Source: Myripristis murdjan (Eukaryota > Chordata > Actinopteri > Holocentriformes > Holocentridae). Taken from it: DNA of 64,000 bases. Of this stretch, positions 1-11,404 are shown one piece after another. The position numbers were made by a program, and so were the translations under genes. The notes beneath the pieces are model-generated. The model saw only the letters and a list, made by a program, of their open reading frames with translations. It was not told where the DNA came from and did no database searches. The stretch covers positions 19,507,199 through 19,571,198 of the forward strand of contig NC_043990.1 of NCBI RefSeq assembly GCF_902150065.1, written 5' to 3'. How positions within the stretch are numbered: position 1 is the stretch's first letter; every line of letters begins with the position of its first letter.

Positions 1-954
1 CTAAAGCCATCTCACCCCATCTCCCGCTTCCACCCCCTCCACCCTGTACCCCGTTTCACTGCCGTTTCTTCTTCATACCCTTCATTTCCAACCTCCCTCA
101 CCCTTCCAAATACCTTACTGTCCCTCCTCGCATTACACATTCAGCCCTCATCCACCAGATCCGGAGGCGATCTGCCATCCTCCACCATTTTAGTGCACCC
201 AGAAAGGCAAATTTCTTGATATATGTAATTCTTTTCCTCTGTGACACTAATCCATTTTCCTGTTTTGCACTGTCACAAAGAGCTAACAAGATGCCTGTGG
301 AGGGCCGACTACCCACACTCCCTCTAAACAGGATTACGTGAACTGCATTATGAAATAATTAAGACTAAATGCTCTGTTCCTAGTAAACCAATTTCATTAG
401 TTTCATCCATTACTATTATAGGATTCAGAGAGAATTGATCCTGGCTCCCTGCTGTGTCTCCTCCCCATCAGTCGTCCTCCAAATCTAACCCCAATCTAGC
501 TCGACCTGTAACTCAAATCCTCACCCTCAACAACAGAGGAGTGGGATTTGTATGAGAAAGAGTTGAGAGAGAGAGAGAGAGGGGAGAGAGAGATAGAGAC
601 GTGATGGGAAGAGTGTGTGTGTTGATAGGCTTGAGGAAATGGACTGAGATGGTCGAGCATTGGGGAGAGCGAGCCGCAGAGTGGTAGAGATAGAGAAAGA
701 GGGAAAATGTTCACTGATGCACTGCCAAACAGAGCAGAACGAAATTGCTTCCGCCACCCCCCACCCCTCGATTCTCACATACACACACACACAAAACAAA
801 TCTCCCATGATAAACACACAAACATAAAAACACATACACACACATATGTACTGTGCAAGTCATTTAAATCTCTCCTCTCACATGATGCAGCGAAAAAGCT
901 TTTACATGACCTTTTCGGCTATACTCGGTGGTGCAGTATGATGGCGCGTACATG

Positions 955-956
955 CG

Positions 957-1013
<57 letters not shown>
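955..1013. repeat. (CA)n microsatellite
   Basis: Near-perfect CA dinucleotide run in the gene-free flank. Long open frames across it on both strands are artefacts of the repeat. Confidence 0.95.
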
Positions 1014-1224
1014 TCACACACACATTCTATCTCTCCACTTTTAATATCAATTCTTTTCATTACAATATGAGGGTTTTCACGTGCACAATGGGTTATTCTG
1101 CAGAAAGTGGGAGAGAGGAGGAGGAGAGGGAAAGAGAACAAAACAGCGTGTACAGGGTGAACAGATGGATCTTACTGAGAACCAGAATGGAAGAATAGCA
1201 CACCTCAGTGAACGCCAAGCTCTG

Positions 1225-1359
1225 TGTGTGTGTGTGTGTGTGTGTTGTGTGTGTATGTCTGCGTACGTCACCCAGTCAGGCCACGGCAGTTTTTCCATCC
1301 TGTTCCTGTGTTGAACAGTGAGAGGTGGATGGGATGTCCAAATCCCCTCCAGTGCATGC

Positions 1360-1393
<34 letters not shown>
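1225..1393. repeat. Two (GT)n blocks
   Basis: Two GT runs, at about 1225-1255 and 1363-1393, separated by roughly 100 bp of non-repetitive sequence. Confidence 0.9.
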
Positions 1394-1394
<1 letters not shown>

Positions 1395-1659
1395 ATGTTC
1401 AGTGTTGCAGCATCCTCCCTGGGGAGATGAAGCCACTACTGCAGAGGTCTGCTTACCATGCAGTGTTCGGAGGTGTACAGAAATATGTATTACTTGCAGT
1501 GTGTGTCACCCTCCGTCATCCACGACAGGATGAAAGCTCAACTCTTCAAAGCTGACCTCACTTCAGTCACATCTTCTGTTCTCGAAACACAAATATCAAC
1601 TAGAGAAGGCTTACTTTTATGAAGAAAGTATGTGTGCTTGCTTCAGCTTGAAAAAGTAC

Positions 1660-2040
1660 AGTTGAAGTAATTTATTTTTGTTGTAATTTAAATAGTACCT
1701 GATGTACATAGTGCAGTATTTAAAGCAGCATGAGTAGTAGTTGAGGTAGCTGAAGCAGTGCTTGAAGTACTCAAAGCTGTATAACTGAAGTACTTCAGGC
1801 AGCAGCTGGATAAAGCAGTAGGTAAAGTAACTGAAGCAGTGGCTGGATTATCTATTTCTTAGTTTGCCACAGTAATCAATAAATTAAACATAATGTAAAA
1901 ATGTAGCAGAAATTAAAGTCATAGTAGCATAAACAGTAGTAAAAGTAGTAAATGTCTTAGTAATATCAGTAGAGACAGCAGTAGTTGTAATAGAAGCAAT
2001 AATAGTAGAAGCTTTTGTAGTAGGAGCAGTAGATCCGGTT
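1660..2040. repeat. Degenerate AGTAG/GAAGTA-type minisatellite
   Basis: A run of imperfect short units (agtag, gaagtag, gcagtag and variants) dominates about 380 bp. No unit is perfectly repeated, so this is an old, diverged simple repeat. Confidence 0.6.
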
Positions 2041-3858
2041 AACAGCATCTACTTTCCAAATCACCAGATCCACTTTTTCATTCAAACAGTTGCATTATGA
2101 AAATTCAGCGTTTCAAAAAAAATTAGACCACGGCTTCCTTATGCGATACTCTTTGAGTCATGCCAGTAACTTGCTCATATTTTAGTTATAAGTTAGGGCT
2201 ACACGTGAATGGGGAGGTGAAAAATAGATCTGCGCTCTGGAGGAGAGCTCCCAGTGAACCTGTGTGTCAGGATATAGACTTACAATGAAGTAAATGTTTT
2301 GCTAAACCTCCATATTGCTTTAAAGACAGATTCTTCTGCCTTGTGGTCAGAAATATTTTCCGGTTCCTAAAGTTAGTTGGCACAGCAATTTAAAGCCTCT
2401 ACTTGGGGTAAAGTGAATCCTTGTGGAAAAGTTAGCAGCACTAGCAGAAAAAGGACTTGATACTGGTTTTGCAAGTAGATAATAAAGAAAGACCATTCAT
2501 CTGCCATCAGGTTCAAGATGTCCAGCGACAACAGTGTCAATTCTCTGCCACAGCAGACTATTTCTCTTACTTATCTGGAGAACATTAAGACAAAAATCAG
2601 CAGAGAAAGAGAGGAAATGACATTTAAGAATCAGTTATACTGTAGATATCATTTGTCAGGGAGATTAAAATGGTCAGTACGATGGAGTCCTGCTTTGAAA
2701 AAGAAGCAAAGCTGATTAAATCATTTTAATTTAATTAATGCATTCATTCAAGACGATTATGATATTTGGAATGAGTTTGAACAAGCGTACAATTATCATG
2801 TAAATACTTAGCTATCATACATGAAATATAAAGCACTGTGTGAAAGTCGGAGAACACCCTTTCGAATTTCCACACACAGACACAAAAGCCTCCAAAACTA
2901 AGTATAATATTAAATCAGTCAGTATTTCATTTGTCCATGTTTTACTTTTGTGCATCACCGCCCCAACACACACAAAACTAAAATTGTGCCCCCCTAACCT
3001 TTCACACCCTATAGTTAAGCCCCTGCACTGACACTCTGCTTTTAAAGCAACACATTCACAGGACCAACTACTTAAACTGATAAACTCAGAACGCTCAGGC
3101 TGGGTTTATTGTCAAATCGCTGGTGTGGGAAAAAAATAAAAAATAAATGTTCAGTACATTCCTAACTTTTGGTTGTTTCCTGGTTTTTGAAATACATGGA
3201 AGATGCAAATTGTTTCCCTGGAAACGTGCAAATCCCACCTTTTATTACTGTCGTGTATTTTTATGAATCTTGGGAAAACAAACATATAAATAAAATAGGA
3301 AGAATGGAATGCCAGCATTCTCAGACTTGTCATTACACATGTGTCAGTAAGTAAAAAATGATATGAAAACACAAAAAAAATGGACAGTCAGATTGAATTC
3401 CCATGAATCCCACATAAAGCAAGCCTTGCACAGCTTATAATGGTCACTGACCACAAGGGAGCAGCATCGACCATCAAATTTCATTTTGTTTAATTTCCCT
3501 CCAAGGTGATTTGTGTTTATTATAGTCCAAAATCTCCCCTCGGCACAGTTTATCCCAGCTGATCTCAAAATGTCAGATGTAACAAATCTATCAAACAGCA
3601 GAATGAAATAAGTTACCTATTCACCAGGCCACGTCACTGACACAGGGAAAATATGACAATCACTGGAAGAAGCCTCAAATTACATACCTCATACTTCATA
3701 TTACATGCTTTTTGAGCTGATCTATGCAGTGGAGGATTAAGGAGGGCATAGATGTTAGCTAAGCTGATCCTTAGTTACATTATTGTAAACAAGGTTAAGC
3801 ACAACAAGGTTATATTCACAATTCTTTCATTCTTTTTTCCCTGTTCTTATGTTGGCTC

Positions 3859-3859
<1 letters not shown>

Positions 3860-3931
<72 letters not shown>
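3860..3931. repeat. Compound (GT)n(GA)n microsatellite
   Basis: A GT run of about 34 bp is followed directly by a GA run of about 35 bp. Confidence 0.95.
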
Positions 3932-3939
<8 letters not shown>

Positions 3940-4209
3940 AAGAGGTCCATCAGATTTGTCATGTTGACAGTGCAAATGGAAATGATTATACGCACCTTCC
4001 TTACAAAGTGAAACAACAACAAAACACCATCAAGACATAAATGCACTGTGTAACTGTACAGTTCAACAAAAGTTAACAGTTGTTCCCTCCTGTGCCCCCC
4101 ATCTGAAAATAATGTCTCATGTCTTGTCTCTTGCCTAGACCTGTGTCACAGATATTTCTTGAATTTGCTTGTGGGTGCCTCATGTGTTTGGACGTGTGTG
4201 ACTGTGTGT

Positions 4210-4320
4210 GTATCCAGCCTGTCCCTCCTGCTCCCTCTGCTGGTGAACTTGCCTCTCTGCATGCTTCAGCTGCTCAGCGTGGAAGATCTGCCTCTCTGAC
4301 AGAAGCTGCTGCTGCTCCAC

Positions 4321-4325
<5 letters not shown>
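4210..4325 (-). pseudogene. Displaced copy of smarcc1 exon 26
   Basis: Read on the minus strand this segment encodes a coiled-coil stretch containing LLSERQIFHAEQLKHAE, which matches smarcc1 coding exon 26 at 14284-14416 (LLSERQTFHAEQLKHAE). By eye 28 of 37 aligned residues agree, the frame is open, and there is one in-frame two-codon deletion. It starts after the same kind of (TG)n-cag acceptor as the true exon. It lies about 9 kb beyond the smarcc1 stop codon, with no neighbouring smarcc1 exon, so it is best read as a duplicated single exon. An alternative 3' exon of smarcc1 is possible but less likely. Confidence 0.75.
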
Positions 4326-4358
<33 letters not shown>

Positions 4359-4361
4359 GAC

Positions 4362-5192
4362 GATACTGACGTTGTTTGGTTTCTAGACACTTGAACACTG
4401 CTTGCACATATAAATCCACAAAGATAACATGACCTGTACACAACAGGGTTCCTCAACAAAAACAAAACAGGCACTGATTATGGCTTTATAGCCTGTGAAG
4501 GACCTGATGGTGGTTCTTTGCCTGGAAAGGTTACATTGTATTACATTGGTAGCACTGGGATCATTAGAGACTTAAATGATATGATGTCCAACAAAACTGT
4601 CAAAAGCTTGTCTAAATTTGACCAACCCCAAACTGAACCCCAAATACATTCTGATTTGCATCTTTAAAGGGTTTCATGTGGCTTTCCCCCCCAACAACAG
4701 AATTCAAAAATATTTTGGGAAGATATGATGATATGCAACTTATGATATCATAAGTTGCACCTTCATGCTCTCTCCCTGAAAGCATTTACGCCTTGTTTTG
4801 TTGTCAAGTGCACTTTGGCATTCAAAAGAGTCAAAAACAGACCCTGACAGCAATTTTAAGTGACATATTTTTGAGCATCAAAGGCAGCTTATTAAATATG
4901 CCTTTGAATACAGAAGTCTTTGGCTCACCTTCTCCATGCTTGCCATGAATACAGGTAAGCATTACCATGTGTGTTAATTTCCCCAGCCAGTTTCAGTGAG
5001 CTTCATTGTGTTTGTTTGCTGTTTCAGGTCAAGAAAAATTATCATCAGTAAAGTCCATGGTTCCAAAGTAAACTCTCAATTTGATCACCTCTGTTTACTG
5101 GATTTGCACGTTGTAAGATCGTTACTATTGTCTATAATTTTGATGTAGGAATCACAGCCATGTTAACATTGACACAAGTCACTTTGGGTAAG
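4362..5192 (+). repeat. Left arm of large inverted duplication (module A)
   Basis: This segment reappears in reverse complement at about 6871-7470. The right arm is shorter, because stretches around 4440-4640 differ between copies. The part from about 4640 to 5110 is also related, more distantly and in direct orientation, to 9850-10310, the last intron and exon 3 of the small gene described below. The counterpart of that exon here has lost a useful reading frame. Confidence 0.8.
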
Positions 5193-5503
5193 AGGGATAC
5201 CTGTAACCTGTAACTAGAAAGCACTCTGTTGAGGAAGCTAGCATGGAGGTTTTTAGGGACAGGATCTCCATTTACTCGTTGACCCTGTTAACAGGGTGGA
5301 AAGGGCAAGACTGAGACTAGGACTCTTTTTAGTTTAGTTTAGTTTATTTGATAGTTTTTAAAAGACGCAGAGAAGGTCTTAAAAAGAAAGAGCAAAACTA
5401 ACAAGGATAACAGAAAAGTCAGTGACTTATTTCCACTGTGGTCTTTTTAAAAGGATAGAGGAGGAAAATAGGTTCGAGCAATACATTGAGACAGACATGG
5501 CAC
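5100..5503 (+). repeat. Direct repeat B, copy 1
   Basis: About 404 bp that is nearly identical to 5981-6389. It contains a short tagttt-type tract near 5330-5345. About the first 95 bp is also present inverted at 6871-6962. Confidence 0.85.
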
Positions 5504-5977
5504 CAGTCTGAGTGGTCAAAGTGCACAAAAGCAACGATAAGGGTTGAAAGTGATTCAGTGATAAATGACTGTCGACACAAGAGTTTGAACCCTGCTCGGT
5601 TTGCCAGCCCAAATACAGCTTTCATAATCTTCGGTTATGGAGCTAGGTATAAAGTGACTGAATTTCCAGTTTCACTTTAAGACTGAATCATTGCTAGAGA
5701 CATCACCGAGATGGTTGCTGGTGTTATAGCGCTGCATGGAGCCAAAGTTGGCCTGTGGAATCAATGCTGTTGTTACTGTTCTACTTGTGCTTATGAAAAT
5801 CAAGCACCAAGGGAGAGAGCATGGTGTATGGAAACAACACAACTGAGTGAAAGGCTGGAAATGAATGAATGCATCATGATTTGCCTCAAGGTATATTACT
5901 GTTATAACAAACTGTGACCTGATGACTGGCATATTTAACAAATGCCTACTTCATCAAAAAACCAGAGAGAGGCTAAT
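5504..5977 (+). repeat. Module C, copy 1
   Basis: A ~474-bp module also found inverted at 7554-8028 (nearly identical) and in direct orientation at 12380-12873 (more diverged). It carries an open frame on each strand that persists in the copies. The plus-strand frame starts at 5711 (68 codons) and is Cys-rich with a CCCYCSTC motif. No known family is recognised. Confidence 0.85.
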
Positions 5978-5980
5978 GTC

Positions 5981-6389
5981 GGATTTGCACGTTGTAAGAT
6001 CGTTACTATTGTCTATAATTTTGATGTAGGAATCACAGCCATGTTAACATTGACACAAGTCACTTTGGGTAAGAGGGATACCTGTAACCTGTAACTAGAA
6101 AGCACTCTGTTGAGGAAGCCTGCATGGAGGTTTTTAGGAACAGGATCTCCATTTGCTCGTTGACCCTGTTAACAGGGTGGAAAGGGCAAGACTGAGACTA
6201 GGACTCTTTTTAGTTTCGTTTAGTTTAGTTTATTCGATAGTTTTTAAAAGACGCAGAGAAGGTCTTAAAAAGAAAGAGCAAAACTAACAAGGATAACAGA
6301 AAAGTCAGTGACTTATTTCCACTGTCGTCTTTTTAAAAGGATAGAGGAGGAAAATAGGTTCGAGCAATACATTGAGACAGACATGGCAC
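5981..6389 (+). repeat. Direct repeat B, copy 2
   Basis: About 409 bp nearly identical to 5100-5503. It differs from copy 1 by scattered substitutions and by a slightly longer tagttt tract. It follows module C copy 1 directly. Confidence 0.85.
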
Positions 6390-6590
6390 AGACATTTCAG
6401 CACAGCACAAGGCAAAACCACATGCCACGTAGGACACCACAATGCAACAAAATGACACAGACAATATACACAGGACATTACAAAATTTGGACAGGACACA
6501 CAAAACGAATACACGAGCATCCTATTCGTCCTGAACTATTCGCATGGTTAGAGAGGAAGACCACTGAAGAGTTCATTCCTAATCTGACCA

Positions 6591-6671
6591 GGACACACTG
6601 AAGAGTGTGTCCACTGAAGAGTGATGCACCACAGAGTTTGGGCAAACTCTGTGGTGCATCACTCTTCAGTG
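6591..6671. repeat. Two adjacent perfect hairpins at the inversion centre
   Basis: A 9-bp stem (6591-6599 with 6604-6612, 4-nt loop) runs straight into a 29-bp perfect stem (6612-6640 with 6643-6671, 2-nt loop). They sit between the second direct repeat and the right inverted arm, near the centre of the inverted duplication. Confidence 0.95.
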
Positions 6672-6870
6672 AGAGACACTACACATCTACACTCAGAATG
6701 AATCAACTTTTTTGTATTTTTTTCCCTTGTATTTGTATCTTAACAAAGCCCATCCTGTGACATCACACTCTCTGTTTCACTTTTCTACCTTCAGCTAGGA
6801 ACAGCTGCTACCTAGCCCCTTCCCTAACTTCTTGCCTGTTTTTTCACAGCAGTTCCCCCACTGGTGTGTG

Positions 6871-7470
6871 TTACCCAAAGTGACTTGTGTCAATGTTAAC
6901 ATGGCTGTGATTCCTACATCAAAATTATAGACAATAGTAACGATCTTACAACGTGCAAATCCAGTAAACAGAGGTGATCAAATTGAGAGTTTACTTTGGA
7001 ACCATGGACTTTACTGATGATAATTTTTCTTGTCCTGAAACAGTAAACAAACACAATGAAGCTCACTGAAACTGGCTGGGGAAATTAACACACATGGTAA
7101 TGCTTACCTGTATTCATGGCAAGCATGGAGAAGCTGAGCCAAAGACATCTGTATTTAAAGGCATATTTAATAAGCTGCCTTTAATGCTGAAAAAATATGT
7201 CACTTGAAATTGCTGTTTCATTATACAGGAAAAAGCGATTGAAAAAAACTGTAAAGATGAAAATCAGAATGCATTTGGGCTTCAATTTGGGGTTGGTCAA
7301 ATTTAGCCAAGCTTTTGACAACCAAAAAAAAAAAAAAAAAAAACACTGACAAGTCAAATTTCACTGTCACATACTGCCTGTTTTGTGTTAAAACTCACAT
7401 TTTATCTTTGGGGGTTTATATGTGCAAGCGGCGGTAAAGTGTCTAGAAACCAAACAATGTCAACATTGTG
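6871..7470 (-). repeat. Right arm of large inverted duplication (module A)
   Basis: Reverse-complement counterpart of 4362-5192. It begins within the sequence shared with repeat B (ttacccaaagtg) and ends at the tract matching 4362-4395, next to a (GT)n run. It has a 20-bp A run near 7324-7343 that the left arm lacks. Confidence 0.8.
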
Positions 7471-7478
7471 TTGTGTGT

Positions 7479-7481
<3 letters not shown>

Positions 7482-7539
<58 letters not shown>

Positions 7540-7551
7540 TGTATGTGTGTG
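7482..7551. repeat. (GT)n microsatellite
   Basis: A GT run joining the right arm of module A to the inverted copy of module C. Confidence 0.95.
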
Positions 7552-7553
7552 TG

Positions 7554-8028
7554 ATTAGCCTCTCTCTGGTTTTTTGATGAAGTAGGCATTTGTTAAATAT
7601 GCCAGTCATCAGGTCACAGTTTGTTATAACAGTAATATACCTTGAGGCAAATCATGATGCATTCATTCATTTCCAGCCTTTCACTCAGTTGTGTTGTTTC
7701 CATACACCATGCTCTCTCTCTTGGTGCTTGATTTTCATAAGCACAAGTAGAACAGTAACAACAGCATTGATTCCACAGGCCAACTTTGGCTCCATGCAGC
7801 GCTATAACACCAGCAACCATCTTGGTGATGTCTCTAGCAATGATTCAGTCTTAAAGTGAAACTGGAAATTCAGTCACTTTATACCTAGCTCCATAACCGA
7901 AGATTATGAAAGCTGTATTTGGGCTGGCAAACCGAGCAGGGTTCAAACTCTTGTGTCCACAGTCATTTATCACTGAATCACTTTCAACCCTTATCGTTGC
8001 TTTTGTGCACTTTGACCACTCAGACTGG
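7554..8028 (-). repeat. Module C, copy 2 (inverted)
   Basis: Nearly identical reverse complement of 5504-5977, implying a recent duplication. Open frames are kept on both strands: 89 codons on plus (7590-7859) and 68 codons on minus (7614-7820). At its right edge it joins sequence absent from the other copies. Confidence 0.85.
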
Positions 8029-8046
8029 GAAGAAGAAGACTACAAG
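7908..8046 (+). other. Exon-like open frame at the edge of module C
   Basis: An ATG at 7908 opens a 46-codon frame (start MKAVFGLANRAG, end DHSDWEEEDYK) that runs out of module C and stops at a good donor-like site (AAG|gtaatc) at 8047. The same start is present on the minus strand of copy 1 but diverges after HSDW. No family was recognised and no partner exon was found, so this may be chance. Confidence 0.25.
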
Positions 8047-8572
8047 GTAATCACAGGCTTTTTTCAAGAATAATGAGGATGAAACACAATGACACAACTT
8101 GTCGCAGGATAATACGGGAAGCATAAGGTCCTATTCCCAGTTCATAATTCATGTTAGAATGTAAACTGCAGAGGACTGTTGCAGGAAAGAGACAGTTCTG
8201 TACTTTATTACACTATTAACATTATTATTTCGAATGATATGCCTGCTGTGATGAAATTAAAAAAACATTCAGTATCAAAGGGTTTAGGCCTAAGTGTGTA
8301 AATGATGAAAACTGCTTTGACTTAAATAAGCCTAAATTGAGGGTTTTATGATTGGTTTCTCAAGAAGCGGCTGAGTTACTAAAGGAACATTACAGGTGAC
8401 AGCAGTATCAGATTTCAGTGGTTTACCACGCCCAATCTTCACTGAAGGAAGAACATCCGGTAATTAGAAGAGTGAAACAAACTTCGAGTCAGAAAGTCAG
8501 AAAGGCGTCTTTGGAGTGCGGCAGCATATCAAGGAGTTCAGTCTACTTGTGCCAAGAAATAACTCAGCCAGG

Positions 8573-10153
8573 ATGGCTCACTCTGAGTGAGTAATTCATT
8601 GACTTTAACCTCTGACACTCTTTATCTCCATATGAACAGGGGGTGAAGAGAGAGAGGAGCCCTTTTCCCTCTTTTTCTAGCAGCTGTTGTTAGTGGGCAC
8701 TGTATTGATGAAGGAGGTGAACATTATATATCACCGCAGCTTCTTCCACTTTAATGTCGAGCAGTGGGGCTGTGCTTGCTGGACCTCTCCTCAGAAATAT
8801 GTACAAATGCGTGTGTTGTGCCACTAACTTTACATGTCTAACCCTAACACAGTCTCGCAAGATTTGCTCTTCTCGCGAGAGAAACCAGGGTAGCTCCAAT
8901 CTCGGAAAATGCGAGGACCGATTTAATGAGATAAAAATATGTTGTCCCGCTTCAGTAGGGCACCATTACCTTCACTGATCTTGATTACTTTAGGTGCCAG
9001 TTTTTACTTTTGAATTGTTCAGTGTCTGCTGAAGAGAGAATAACAAACAATAACAAAAAAGAGAGAATAACAAATGACAAACACACTAATAAATATTTTA
9101 ATTTCAAAGGGCAAATTGACCAGCTTTTGATGTTTCAAACATTTTGTAGCCCAGTGTCCATGCCCTGACTCTGTTTCTCTCTGCTTTTTCTAGGAAGGAG
9201 AAGACAGTTACATTTGGAGCTCTGGTCATTTCCTTGTCTGCTGCAGGTCTCACCGTTGGAATGGACACCGCGGCTGTAACAGTACTAGGCGTGATGGCAC
9301 TCGTGGCAATGATCATCTCCAAGATTTTCTGTGAGTGACTCAACAGCCTGTCAGAGAGGCTTCATTTGTCTGCAAAATGACTGAAATGTAGTAAAATGTA
9401 TTAAAATGTGAGCGGGCAGCAGTGTCCTCCAGAATGATTGGTGGCCTTTTTGCAGATGAGACAACAAATCACACCTCAAGTGTGTCTTGCATTTGAATAC
9501 ACTGTGCTTTAGGATTAAACTATCATTCACTGCACCTTTTAGTGTAGATCACTGAAAAATGACCTGAAACATAATTTTCCAGCACCTTAAAAGAACAATT
9601 AGAGTACAATAAGCGGTAGATGACAATCCACAGTTGCAGTATGGCCCCTTTGGCCTGCAGGAAAATACCTGGTTACATAGAGTTTTCCATTCTAAAATCG
9701 AAATGTGAGCTTTGTCCCGATGGTTATTTCATTTTCAAAAGTTGAACTATATTTGTAATCCATGTACTCACTGAGATAAAGCAGGCCTTGGTTTTAAACT
9801 ATGATCCTTTAAGAGCTGACACTATAAATCAGCCTCCTTTAGATGGCCAAATGAATTCTGAGTTGCACCTTTAAAGGGTTTCATATGGCACTTTTCTAAT
9901 ACCAGAACTATTTAAACAGATGAAAGAAAAACTTGATCAGATAGCAGTGTGCATCCTCATGCCCTCTGTATGAAAGCACAAACAGAGTAGCATTAGCATT
10001 TTTTTTGTATTAAATGCAACTTACTACACGTGATTTTGAATGCAAATATTTGGCTCATCTTCTCCATGACTGCCATGAATACAGGAAAGCATTACACCAT
10101 GTGTGCTATGTTTCCTCAGTGAGCTTATGGTGTGTTTGTTTGCTGTCTCAGGA
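8573..10153 (+). CDS. Small three-exon gene, predicted ~50-residue membrane microprotein
   Basis: Proposed exons are 8573-8586 (coding part), 9194-9330 and 10152 onward, all with GT/AG borders (donors gtgagt and gtgagt; acceptors ttttctag and ctgtctcag). Exon 1 gives MAHSE in phase with exon 2, which encodes two hydrophobic stretches, roughly residues 12-27 (FGALVISLSAAGLTVG) and 31-50 (AAVTVLGVMALVAMIISKIF). A short membrane hairpin or single-pass protein is inferred. The exon 2/3 junction forms TGA, so translation should end after about 50 residues. Exon 3 stays open for 50 further codons in that same frame, to a stop at 10304-10306 (see findings). I recognise no family. A decayed relative of intron 2 and exon 3 lies at 4640-5110 and inverted at about 6960-7430. 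The small size and the lack of a known homologue are the main doubts. Confidence 0.5.
8871..8880. promoter_or_regulatory. TCTCGCGAGA palindromic element
   Basis: Exact 10-bp match to the CGCG promoter motif bound by BANP in vertebrates. It lies in intron 1 of the small gene, about 300 bp after the ATG, and could mark an internal or alternative promoter. Function is inferred from the motif only. Confidence 0.45.
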
Positions 10154-10814
10154 AGAAGAGGAATGATCACCAAAGAACATCAGGAGAGAACATTCAAGAT
10201 GCACGAGACAACTCTTCAACAGACCTACAAGCAAATGTTCCATGAAATCTCTGCTTTCAAAGAAAAATTTCTTCTGGATCATCTGGGTTTACTAGATTTA
10301 CTCTGAATCTCCTTGCTACTGAGTACTTGTAATTTTGCTCTGTGAATCAATGCGCTGACTTAAGGATAAGAACATCTGCTAAATGCCTAAATTGGTGGTC
10401 CCTTAGGATATCTTCTATAAAACATTTTTTCAACTACGTGCCCTCAAACTGTTATTTTAATCCCCACCTTCAACGACTGGCTTTAATGGCTGCTTCATGA
10501 TCACGAGACATTAACACACTCCTGTAACTGTAAGCACAAATGCTATTTCATGTTTTATGAGGTGGGAAACATATAAATTCTCATATATAAACACCTGTTT
10601 ATATATGAGAATAACTGTGTTTTTACCTACAACCTGCACTTCCCCAGTGGAACACAGACTGCTCTCTCTACGGTCCATTTGAGAACCAGTTCTTTAAAAT
10701 GTCAAATGCATGTAAATATAGGCTAAAAGCAAATGCTCACAGAGGCAATTGTTCACTTATACCTCCCTCCAAAAAAAATTGTCTTAAGAAAAGTCAGTCT
10801 GATTAATGGTGACT

Positions 10815-10820
10815 AATAAA
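10815..10820 (+). promoter_or_regulatory. Candidate poly(A) signal of the small gene
   Basis: AATAAA about 510 bp downstream of the last open codon of exon 3. Confidence 0.35.
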
Positions 10821-11404
10821 TGATTGATGATGAATTAAAATTGAACATTCAAATTATTTTATGATTTCTGTGATGTCCTCCACTCTTTACCTCTATCTCT
10901 TCTCTTCCTGGTGGCCATGCTGTTCTGTGCAATAAAGGTGAAGAAAAAGGTTGTGGGCGCTCCCTTATTTCGGCTACATGAGACTGCCTCAACACTCCCA
11001 TGTCCAATAAAATCACACCATCAAAATCATCTGAATCTGGGTGCCCTGCTGCCTGGAGATGGACAGGTCACAGAAAGACTGCAAGGGAGGAAAACACACA
11101 GCATGTGGCTGACAACAACACGGGATGAAAAAGGTTATTTTGCAAAGGTATCACTTAAAATAAACACCAGGCACCAAATTAAGCTCAGCCTTACAAAATG
11201 AAAGTGAAAGTAGAGGATACATCAACCAAGTGAATTAAGTATTATGAGGTACTCATTAGGCGATGTAGACCTTACTTATGGAGAATATAGGTTACACTAT
11301 ATATATACACGCATGTGGAGTGATGAGGTACTGGATTAAGTAAATCACTGTTACACCTGTTCAGGAGCAAAGACACTAAGGATTTTGGCGAGACTTGAAG
11401 ACTG

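Larger units (their letters stand above)
1..3855. other. Gene-free flank
   Basis: I see no coding exon that I can support here. Open frames are short and mostly run through simple repeats. The stretch holds (CA)n/(GT)n blocks near 0.8, 0.96, 1.2 and 1.37 kb and a degenerate short-unit repeat at 1.66-2.04 kb. A 65-codon open frame at 2518-2715 has no recognisable motif and no partner exon. Confidence 0.6.

Noticed and set aside
2518-2715. 65-codon open frame after an acceptor-like catcag
   Set aside because: No recognisable motif, no supporting second exon and unremarkable codon use.
10911-11201. 96-codon open frame starting MAMLFCAIKVKKK
   Set aside because: No family resemblance or splice support; it follows the likely 3' end of the small gene and may be chance.
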